Assembly (NCBI RefSeq): GCF_028858725.1
Contig: NC_084769.1
Coordinates: forward strand, 7,441,501 to 7,505,500
DNA: 64,000 nt
Direction of reading: 5' to 3'
DNA from: Colius striatus
Taxonomy: Eukaryota; Chordata; Aves; Coliiformes; Coliidae
Part shown: positions 26,701-58,053 of the stretch, in pieces
How positions within the stretch are numbered: position 1 is the stretch's first letter
Layout of the letters: each line of letters begins with the position of its first letter
Program-made: the position numbers and the translations under genes
The notes under the pieces: generated by a model
What the model was told of the DNA's origin: nothing
The model's input: the letters and a program-made list of their open reading frames with translations, nothing else
Database searches by the model: none

Positions 26701-29700
26701 GTAGTTCATGTACTATTAAAGGTGACCTTCCCACTTCCAGTTCTATTTATTCTTCTTCCTCTCCAAGAGGGTCAAATCTTTCAATTTAAAACCTGAGCAC
26801 TCTTCAACAGTCAGGTCTCTGAGAAAGGCATTGAAAGCTAAGTCCTGACATGTCCTGACCTTATGGAAAGCTTAGAGACCCGTTCTAAGAAAGTGACAAA
26901 GAATCACTCCATAGCAGGTTGAAATCTACTGACATATCAGAATACAACAGCACTCTTAAGCAGCCTTCATACTAGATAAAGTAAGTCACAGTAGTGCAGT
27001 AGGCATAGTGGTAGTCTCCAAATGCAAAAACCCCAAGATGCACATCTTCTCAGAACGATTCACACTACAGACAAACATGCCTTCACAAACAGCTGTACCA
27101 TACAAGCTACAGCCCACTGGCTCTTTCTCAGTTGTTCATCATGCTACACTTGGGTGGAAATCACTAACCCTTATCTAGGCTGTCTGTTCATGAGAGTATT
27201 TCCCATTCTGTTTCACACAAGGTCACCCAGGTTAGAGTAAACACATGGCAGAGCTTTACTAACCTGGGTGACTTTGCCTGAAATGGACAGAAGTGCATTT
27301 CTAGAGGTAGTTCAGTCTGAGGATGTGTCTTCACAGTGAACTACATTTGGTGTATATGCATGTTACTACAGCATCTAACCTTTAAGACAATACTGAGGAC
27401 AGACAGTCTCGATAAGCCCTCTGGTAGCAATAACTACTGTCCCTGGCTTGCTGTTAAATATTCATTAGTGAAAATTTGCAGATCCTTAGATTCTTCATCC
27501 ACATAATCTTTTCTTTTTTTCTATAGCTTGATCCTTCAAGTGATTAAACCTTGCACTCAGTTCTTGAGTCTAATGCTCAACTTTGTCAACCTTTCCTTCT
27601 CAAGGAAGGCAGCTCAGGGTTTGGCTTTGTCCTAGTGTCTATCTTGACAGTCAAATTGAGCACCTCAGTCTTTATTAGATGAGCAACTACAACAAAGGCA
27701 AACCTACTGCAAACACAGGTAACTGATACAGGTATTGAAAGATGTACATTTTAAGTATACTTTGCAAGGTGTAACTTAGTATCTTTCATATCTTGTTTGC
27801 TGGTTAGATGAGTTCAAGTCTACAGATCACAGAATCTGGAATGTAGCACAAAAATCTTAAAAACTAACAGAGCGAGCTTGAAAGCCACATATTTTATCAT
27901 AAACAGCAATCAAGTAAAATTAACAAGAATATCCTCAGCAAAAAAGGGTTTTCTATCAAGGTCTGGGAAACAGAATCTTCATGGGAAAAAAAACCCCACC
28001 CTGTTGTCAATTAATGCATTTAATCATTCTGAATGAAGGACAGTTAAACCAAAAACCTGTTATCATGGAGATTTGCATTTTCATTTGTAAAAAGGAGATG
28101 GGATGCGCCAGGTTCATCACCCTGATTATCTGTTTCTCTGGTACCAGCTGTGAACCATGTACTTACCATTTTATGTCTTACAAAAAGCAGCAAAATATCC
28201 AGAGGAAACCCCCACAGCAGGATAAAGAAAAAAAACCAGCAGCTTTGTATGCACTCTTCACAATTCTCAGCACCCTAAGGTTTATAAATGCCTCCAAGTC
28301 TTGCTCAATAGAAGCAAGGGGAAAGAAAATACAGTGGCGAAAATCAGGTACAGTTTGCATAGTGTGCATGTCACACTGGTGTCCCCAGATTGTACCTGGC
28401 TGTAGGTAGGCATATCACTTAATCACATTAGTTGCTCAGAGTTGAAAACTGGCATCTTATTCTTCTTACTCCCTCTAGAAGAAATTATCAAAACACATTC
28501 CTAGAACTCAGGACTGCATAACATAAAACCACGACACGTTAGGTTTGCAATGTGAGGTGTTCAACATGAAGGCCCAGATCGTAGGGAGATGTGATAATCT
28601 TGACACTGTATGTAATCCCACTACCTGAAAATCAGAGGAACTTGAATTTCTAGTTATTTAGACCATTCTGCAAATACCACTTTAATTCTGTAGAAACTAA
28701 GAAACACTGACCCCAAATGCTACACTTATTCTGTTCTGATCAAATTTAAGATTTATACTGCTTCTCACTGACATGTGGGAAGTGCCCATAAACGACCAGA
28801 AGTACAGCCATTTAAATGATAAAAGCATTTTGGTTTTTTCTCCCCAAAATGAAAATGACCATCTTTGTCTTGTTCAAAACTCAGGAAAAATACCTATAAG
28901 CTGAGAACAAATATAAGCAAAGAAAAAAATCTCCCCAAATGAAATGTTAACAATTAAAAGAAATCTAGAAGAGTATAACCTTTATAATAGAATTGTCTGA
29001 ATATCTCTGTCAAAATCCTCTGTCACATGAATTTTGATTTTTCTTATGATGGTGAACGCAAAGGCTGAAGTCATACCTAATTCAAATTGCACCACTCCAG
29101 TGAGATGGAATTATCTCTGATTACAGGTGGAGTGCTTGATGCTATTGGTGTTTGTCTGAAGCTCTTAGGCAGAGAATAGTTTGAGCTATAATGACAGAGT
29201 GTGCAGAATGACCCATATCACCTTTTGGCTAAGTGCTACTTTAAGCAGGGTTTAGTAGTTTATCATCACTATATGTTAATGATGACTTTTCTTAGACACA
29301 AAGAATTATGTTTTTTATCAATGGTTCATGTCAAATCCAGGTCCTTAAAAGAAATCAGCCCAAAGCAGGTGCACAGAGCTGTCAGACCTTGAAATTTGTT
29401 TTGAAACCAACCACCTGTTAGTGTAATTGTGTAGCTGTTTTTCCTGGCTTATGGGATTTTAGTTCAGCTGTTGTTCTCATGCTAACGCTTATTTCCTCTA
29501 GGAATCAGTCTGTCCATTTACGCTAACCTACAAACTTCTCTGTGACTATCTTCCCGGTCTGATTCAATGTATACATGCAGAATGTCTGGTGTAGTACCCT
29601 TAATCAGTAACACAGTTTACAAAATAGCTCATGACTGCTGTAGGAAAATGTCTGAAAAATAGTATTTAACATCCTCTGTGTCACATTTAATCATTCAGAT

Positions 29701-30083
29701 GACTCGTCTGTTTCTTGTTTGTTTCCTACAGTAACAAAGAACATTTACTCTTAATGGATGATTTCAAAGATCAGATTTACTGTTGGTGCCTGACTCACAT
29801 TCTACTGATAACAGAACACTGTTCCTGCCACTGAAATGAAGTCTGACTCAGGATTCCCACTAAAACCTTCTGTTTCTAAAGGTTTATAACTTCACTACAA
29901 GCTGACTCTAGGTTAGAGGTTAGCAAAGATACACTCAGTTCACAGGAACACTTGATTGAAAAAATACAAAAGAAAAAACCTGCCTCTGTGTGAGATAAAA
30001 GTGTAAAATTTATCATTGGAAGGACAATGGCTTAAGATGCATGTTGTAAATGAGAAATGGCACGTAAGAAACAGCAACATGCT

Positions 30084-30110
30084 TGCACTTAAGGGCAACT
30101 GCACTTAAGG
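30084..30110 (+). repeat. Paired TGCACTTAAGG direct repeat
   Basis: The 11-mer TGCACTTAAGG is present at 30,084-30,094 and again at 30,100-30,110, 16 bp apart. Each copy contains CACTTAA, the reverse complement of the TTAAGTG core bound by NKX2-type homeodomain proteins. It could be a small duplication or a paired site. Confidence 0.5.
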
Positions 30111-32569
30111 CAGAACTGCAGTCCCTTTACTCTCCAGATTGCTGTTTTCAATATCCTTTGGATATAAGCCACCCCAGAAAAAGAACTAGATGCTTGGGCA
30201 AGAACAATAAAACTGTTCATGAGATGTGCCCTGCAACAGTCAGTCTCGATAACCCTGCAGCTCCACACTGCCCTCCAAGGAGGGCCATCAACAAGGTTAC
30301 AACTCTTCCCTCAGTTTACCTCTGACTGGAGGGTACTAGTCCTTGGGACTAAACACAGAAAGCAAGTAAGAAAAATATAGCTGACATAAACATGAACATC
30401 TTTATATTTCATGACTTAAAAATCGTAAAAGATAAATTACAAAGATTAAATATTCCATGTGTTCTTATTCATGCACAGATAGCTGCTATCGAAATGCCTT
30501 TTTCAAGCATCATTTAAAGGAAACAATAAACAATTTATGGGTAATAGTTCATAAATATATGCAGTACTATATGTCCGATGGGCACAGATATTTCATTGTG
30601 TAAGACATGATTACCAGGTTTATGCACGAGATGAAATGCGAGTTGTCTGCTGCTATTTAAATCACTTTGGGATAGAATAAACTGTTGACAAGATACATCC
30701 TATTTAAACGGATTGCCCATCCCTGACTGCAGAGCATGTTGTCTTGTGTTTATCAGAAAGAACACTTCTCAAATGCATTGAGAAACTCAATTGTTATCAT
30801 TGTCTTAACTTAAAAAGACTACACCTTTGTATAGAGTTCTGTTAAAAGAAATCCTGCTGCTTATCATAAGCACGTACTTCCTCAAAGTTCCTGTTTTTTT
30901 AGAAGTTTTATTAATTGCAAACGTTGTTTACTAGAGGAAAACCAGGATTGAAGCTCTAAAACAAAGGGAATAGTTGTAACTTTAATCCTTTCAATAAGCC
31001 TTTGTTTCCCATTGACTAAAAACTTCCTAAAGGAAGTAGAGCTGCGAAAATCCAGGAAGGAATTAGATTTGCCAAATTCTGTTCCTACTTGGATTTAGAT
31101 GCAAAGGATTTGTTATTCATTGTACAAATGTTTGAGTAAAAAAAAGAATGATCAATTACAAAAATACATTTTTGACAAGGTTGAAAATTATTATTAGATC
31201 TTTCCCTAGCACAGAAGGCACACCATGAACTCACATGACTTTAAAAATAAATAATATATTATTTTTTTAGCCACTCCTGCATTTTTTTCAGTGTAGAATT
31301 TGTTTTGTTTTGTTTTTCTCTTCTTGTTATCTAAGAGAAACTTGGATATCAGCCTGAAAATCACCCAAGAACCTAGATAAGTAAACAAATATGGAAAGGA
31401 AAAATCAAATGAAACTTCTTACTTAAATTAAGCATGCTTTGCAGCATCCAAAATAAGAGAAATCTTCAAAATCCCTTTCCATGACAACGAGTAATTGCAC
31501 ACTCGAAAGCGTACTATTGTGGCAATAAAGCTGAATTCCCTGCAGACCTTTCAGAGGCATTACCAATTTGTTTTGTTTTGTTTTCCACATGCTCCTTTTA
31601 ACTCTGTACCACTTCATGCTCTCCAGGTTTTAACTAGCCAAACATGTATAGACTAAGTAACTATATTCGCACTTATTCCACAGGCCAGAGGTCTTTTTAA
31701 TTTAATTTTTAAGTATTTTAACTGTTAATTTCTTGATCAATAGTACACTGGAAGATTAAAGAATATTTGAGGCACCATTTTCGTAAAGTGCTCCATAAGG
31801 ATAGATTACAGAAGGTGCTAGCTACTTTCAACTTCACCTAGTTTAAGTGGAAGCATTGTTTATCACACTGTGGCACCCAACATTTAAGTATGACCAGCAC
31901 TGTATTTTAACAAATGTCACAGGTTTGGCTAAGCTTAGCTGGACCACTGAGTTGAAAAAGCTATGCTACAAGTTCCAGTAGTCAACAGCAGGCAATGAAA
32001 TGCAGTGGCCAACATCATATCGAGCCTCTGTGTCTTGCTAGCCCAAATCATCCAGGAGAGAGGCTGACTGGGCGTGATCTTCAGCCTAAGCAAAAGCAAA
32101 TGCCTCTGGATTCCTAATGAAACATATTTATGACTCTGCTATGGAAACACACAAACATGAATACACATATGACTAAATTCTGGAATAGCTTCAGTTTAGG
32201 ATATTACAGGTACTAACGCCTAAGTTTCAAGGATATATTGGATATCATTATTCACAGCTTAAAACTCACTCTAAGATTTTCCTATATGTTAATAGAGATA
32301 TATGGAGTACATCCCCCAAATCACTAAAAAGTGTTTTCATTAGATCAAATTGTAACAGGAGGAGACCCAGATTTCTGTATTCCACTTTTCATCACAATAG
32401 TTGATAACCCCCTCCCTCCCTTTAAGATGGAAAAGCCAGTTTTAATTTAAACTACAAACTGTTGACCAGGCCTCAGCTTGGCTTTGCAATTCACTATATG
32501 CCTGAGGGATAAATTATTTAGCATTAGCACATGGTATGTCATGTCTTGTTACTTAAGTGGAATATGGCT

Positions 32570-32760
32570 TCCATCCAGCTGTCCCCCCGGGGCCCCCCAA
32601 TTGGCTGCGGGTGATGTCATTTCCATTTGGTAATCCTTCAGCAAGGCCCAGGGGATAGTGCTGGCCGCCCCATAGCTCTCCCAGCCCCTCCACCTCCCAC
32701 CCGGGCCCAGCACTGCCTTTGCTCCTACTTATCACTACAAGGTTCACTGCAGGTACTGCC
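32570..32760. promoter_or_regulatory. Isolated GC-rich patch, possible conserved regulatory element
   Basis: About 190 bp of clearly GC-rich sequence, including CCCCCCGGGGCCCCCC and a CCAATTGGCTG box, are embedded in AT-rich DNA about 2 kb upstream of the DARS1 CpG island. CpG dinucleotides are few, so it is not a second CpG island. The minus-strand frame at 32,553-32,747 has no recognisable domain. The composition contrast is what supports calling it; regulatory function is inferred. Confidence 0.35.
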
Positions 32761-33396
32761 TCAATTACATGATCTTCAATAATAGCTCAACGAAACAGAA
32801 GGTGCAGCAGATGAGCTGCATCATCTGCACATAGTGTTTTGTCTTCTTACAACTGAAGATTCATAAAAAATGGAAGATATGGAAAAGTAAATTTTTGCTG
32901 CAGACTCAAACAGGGAATTCTGAGGGGTTTATTTAACCAAACATGAAATGAAGTGTCGATAATTTTTGCTAAAATGAAATTAATGTTTCTGTTTTCCATG
33001 TATTGTAGAATTTTGTTCAGAAAAGCCTGTTTCCATATTGCAGGACAAAGGGATTCTTCACAAATTACCTGAGAGCATGAGCGCTGGAAACTTCTTCAGC
33101 TGAAAGACTGGCAATGCAATAATTAGCTATAGTGCCCTTCAAATGGTCATATTTTGTTTTCAGTTAACACCTCCATTATAGTAAAAGAGTTTTCCCTTCA
33201 GAACTACCTTCAGGTTATTTGCCCCAGAGGAAATACTCATTATGCTATTCACTACTGGAAGACTCCCAGCATAAAAACAAAGGCTACAGGGTTGGTTTGT
33301 TTTGACTCAATTTTGTAGTAAAGTCAGTGAAATGCTGAGAATTACAGAGCACTCTGTTGTACAGATGGTACTGTCTGCTCCCTGGCAAGTCACGAG

Positions 33397-33404
33397 ATTT
33401 GCAT
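33397..33404. promoter_or_regulatory. Consensus octamer (ATTTGCAT)
   Basis: A perfect POU/OCT octamer lies in a motif-dense 100-bp stretch that also has TTGACAGGTAAC (a TGACAG site abutting an E-box-like CAGGTAAC) near 33,456. It is about 1.3 kb upstream of the DARS1 start codon. Only the motif match supports it. Confidence 0.3.
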
Positions 33405-34506
33405 CTGTCTGTCAGTTAAGGTTCCGCAGCGGTTCTGCTCAGCCTTGTGTTCTAATTGACAGGTAACAGAAAAGACCCAACGGATATACTGTAAGAAATC
33501 CACGTGTTCTTTTACTGTTACATTAGCTTTTGAGTACACTACATACCTTACTATCAGAACTTTGTTTCTTGTGGTGAGGAGGTATGAAAACCAACTGTGG
33601 TTTTCCTTCTGTTACTGGATCTTAATTCTTTGCATGAGTGTTTTACATGAGAAGAAAGGATTTCGTGAAAGCTACGCAGTCTTATGATGAAGTGCACAAT
33701 TCTCTGACAGGGACAGAGGGGGAACTTTGCAAGGGGATTCCCACGAGAAGAGATGCTGAACTGACACAGGACTAAGTGCTGTAAACCAAACAACTGTAGG
33801 ACAGGAAATGAAGAACCCTAATTGATACCACAAGAAAGATTAGTTAGTCAAATGTGAAAATTCAAACCTGCAGTTTAAATCAGTACAGCTAACTCCCTGT
33901 CCTGCACAAAATAAACAATCAACAGCTGTTTGCAACTTTGATTTCTGCCGTTTGAAAGCTGGCACCTGCAGCAAGCCCCAGCCTCTATACTGTATCGTTG
34001 ATTTAAGCACTCAGCTGGAGGGAAACACCTGGATTTGCAGTAATGTTCATTCTCCCAAAACTACCAGACCTAGTTTGGGGTTTAGTTAACTACTAATAAA
34101 CAGTGGGATTAGCAGGGGGGGTAGGAGACATAACTGTTATCAGGGTAAGCACTGGCAGTGAGACAGAACAAAAATGCACTTCAGTTCGGCTACCACACTG
34201 AGCCAAGTGCCTCAGACACTTCACAGTCTAACACGTTACATCAGGCCGTAACGTGCCACACTGTTAGGCAGAGTGAGAACCAAACCCCCCGCTGGCCTCA
34301 GAGCCATGTCTCACATCAGCACGGCAGCTTTCGCCTCGGCCTCAGAGCAGCGATGGAGACACTAAACCTCCTCAACACGGTACCAGTTTCGCGAAAATGA
34401 CCGTTTCGGCGGCTGCTCGAAGCGACTCCTCCCTCAGCCCTGAGGCGGCTACGACGGGAGAGGTCGGGCGGGAACAGGGAAGCGCCCGCCCTGAGGGCAG
34501 CTCGCG

Positions 34507-34530
34507 CCCCGCCCCACCCCGCTCCGCCCC
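34507..34530 (-). promoter_or_regulatory. G-quadruplex-forming array / GC boxes in promoter
   Basis: Four runs of exactly four C on the + strand, at 34,507-34,510, 34,512-34,515, 34,517-34,520 and 34,527-34,530, are separated by 1, 1 and 6 bases. The minus strand therefore fits the canonical G4 pattern with short loops, predicted to be stable. The same bases form overlapping SP/KLF-type GC boxes. It lies about 220 bp upstream of the start codon. Confidence 0.75.
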
Positions 34531-34602
34531 GCGGCGGCGGCGACCGTTGGGCGCGCGCGAGCCGCCCGCCTTTCGTGCACGGCCACGAGGCGACGGCTCA
34601 GC

Positions 34603-34673
34603 TCTCGCGATAGGACGGCTGGCGCGGGGCAGGCGCGGGCGCTCTCGCGTTGCTGCTGCGGCTCTCGCGAGAG
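34603..34673. promoter_or_regulatory. Triple TCTCGCG promoter motif array
   Basis: TCTCGCG occurs at 34,603, 34,643 and 34,663. The first continues as TCTCGCGA, the second as CTCTCGCGT, and the third is the full 12-bp palindrome CTCTCGCGAGAG (34,662-34,673). TCTCGCGAGA is a known element of TATA-less, often bidirectional vertebrate promoters. Start-to-start spacings are 40 and 20 bp. The array ends about 73 bp upstream of the start codon, so it should lie at or just upstream of the transcription start. Confidence 0.75.
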
Positions 34674-34745
34674 GCAGGCGCGCGGAAGCGGTGTGGCGTG
34701 CGGGGCCGAGCCGTGCCGTGTCGTGCAGTGAGGGGCTGCAGCGAG

Positions 34746-56268
<21,523 letters not shown>

Positions 56269-56443
56269 GTAAGGAACATGATGTGTTGCATGCTTGCCTG
56301 CAAGTGTTTTTTCTTCACCTTTCTAATCCACAAAGCAATAGAAGTCATGGATTTGATGGAAGTGTATTGTTGGCCAGAGGAAAAATAAATAACATGTTTT
56401 TCTGTTTGTGAGTGGCATTGTGAAAACACAGGGCTTTTTAATT

Positions 56444-56510
56444 CTAAATGTTCACCTTTCCTGACATAAATCAAAGAACACATATTAGTAGTTTCAAGGT
56501 GAACATTTAG
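56444..56510. repeat. Inverted repeat with 15-bp perfect arms
   Basis: CTAAATGTTCACCTT (56,444-56,458) is the exact reverse complement of AAGGTGAACATTTAG (56,496-56,510); the loop is 37 bases. It lies 175 bp after exon 7. Pairing does not extend past the 15 bp in either direction, so it is shorter than a typical microRNA precursor stem. Confidence 0.9.
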
Positions 56511-57799
56511 GATTTGACACGTGGCCATGTACATTTAGCTGTTTTTATTTACAGAAGTCAAAAGGGACTGAATAGGGACAATTTAGACACAACACTACTT
56601 CTAAGATGTAGTCTTTGATAGCCCAAAACTGTAGCAAGAGCTCAGTTTTGAAATGTAAGATGAAAGTTTTGAGTTTTAACATGTAATTGAGGTGCTTTAA
56701 TGCATGTCTAGCAAGTGAAGTTGTACCAGACCATAATACCAATTTCATTCGATTTCTTTCTTCCTCACTCTGATTCTATTTGTTTCTTCCATAGCATTCA
56801 TATATTTCTGGTGGTTTTTTCTAAGATATCTTTCTTCATGCAGATCATACAGACACAGCCTTCTATGAATTCATGTATCTCCCAAATATTTACACTTCCT
56901 GATCAGCAGCAAAAAAAATTAATCACAGAACTTTTCTTCTGTTTTTAGTGTAACAGCAACTAACTAGCTTGTATGTAAATAACCACTAACATGAGGTTTT
57001 CTTGTCATTTCCCATATTTGGCTCTCCACAATAAAATTTTAATTAAGTTCTCATTGACTGAAGAGTGAGCTTAGCTCATTTTTATGGTATACCTAGTACT
57101 GCCTTCAAAGTTCTGAGAATGGCAGTTTCTCGGTAAATCAATCTGTGGACCTGGGAAATAAAAAACTCAGTTATTTATTGGAAGATTTGGAAAAGTTCTG
57201 GCACTGAGATGCTTAAAGCATTTGAACATCTGATCTCCTTATTTCAGTAAAACTGCTTGTGCAAATTATTTTACTTGGACCAAAGTTAATTGCTTTTCAC
57301 TTGACCTTATGTATAATACTGAGCAACTTCAATTTGTGATTACTTTTCATGATATTTTATATCTCATCATATTGGTCTCTTCTTCTGTGTCTTAAATTAA
57401 GGCTTTGATGAAAGAATTCTATGCTAACATTTGAAAGTGAAAATCATTTAAAGAATCATCATCTTATGGTAGTGGTAAGGCTGTGTGCTAAATTGAAGGG
57501 AGAACTCTGGGATGCTCCAAGTCCAAATTTTACTCGAACTTATGATGATGAAGAAAAAAACTCGAGTGCTACAGAGAAACTTAAGAAAATCCATTACATT
57601 AACAAAATGCCTGTAGAATCAACTAGAGGGAGCCAGGAACCCCAAAGAGAACAGAGAAGTAATACAAATGGAAATAACAGGTAAAAATACTAGCTGAAAA
57701 TAATTGCATGAAAGTATCTTTGGTGATAATTCAAATTAAGGTATCTGCAGAGTAAAACCTAAGAAGGTATATGGAGCATAATTTTTTTCTGTTGTATCC

Positions 57800-58053
57800 A
57801 GTGACAGGACAAAGGGTAATGGAAAGAAGCTGGGACACAAAAAAATGAATTGAAACATGAAGGAAAATGTTTTCACTGTGAGGATGAGGGAGCCCTGGCA
57901 CAGGCTGCCCAGGGAGGATGTGGAGTCTCCTCTGGAGGTTTTGAAAACCTGCCTCCTGTGTGACCTGATCTAGGTGGACCTGCTTTAGCAGTGGGGTTGG
58001 ACTAGATGATCTCTAAAGGTCCCTTCCAACCCACACCCTTCTATGATTCTATA
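57800..58053 (+). mobile_element. CR1 LINE 3' end in DARS1 intron 7
   Basis: The copy runs from AGTGACAGGACAAAGGGTAA through TTTTCACTGTGAGGATGAGG, GAGCCCTGGCACAGGCTGCC, GGACTAGATGATCTCTAAAG and GTCCCTTCCAACCCACACC to CTTCTATGATTCTATA. It belongs with the same CR1 group as the copy at 18,030 (shared GATGATCTCTAAAGGTCCC). It is 5'-truncated and sense to DARS1. Confidence 0.95.

Larger units (their letters stand above)
18287..34249. other. Intergenic DNA upstream of DARS1, no gene recognised
   Basis: No convincing coding region or RNA gene is visible. The longest open frames (for example 25,511-25,843 and 27,981-28,409) have no domain, no splice pattern and no codon usage that suggests a gene. 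Some patches are denser in GC and in transcription-factor motifs than their surroundings: 20,690-20,900, 21,130-21,330, 32,570-32,760, 33,380-33,480 and 33,880-34,060. These are listed separately where a specific motif can be pointed to. Confidence 0.65.

Noticed and set aside
27981..28409. 142-codon open frame, the longest in the intergenic region.
   Set aside because: Starts next to an A/C-rich run and has no family resemblance or regulatory context.
29201..29290. CCTTTTGGCTAAG near 29,211, like the 5' part of U2 snRNA.
   Set aside because: The 13-base match is not followed by the rest of U2; the next 60 bases do not align convincingly.
34650..34745. Possible N-terminal extension of DARS1 upstream of 34,746 in the same frame.
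   Set aside because: The frame is open but starts with TTG, not ATG, and the family protein starts with MPSA at 34,746.
57421..57684. 88-codon lysine/asparagine-rich open frame in DARS1 intron 7 with an AG upstream and a GTAAAA at its end.
   Set aside because: No family resemblance; the stop codon overlaps the would-be donor and an in-frame stop lies just upstream of the ATG. It does not match the expected DARS1 exon 8. Most likely chance.
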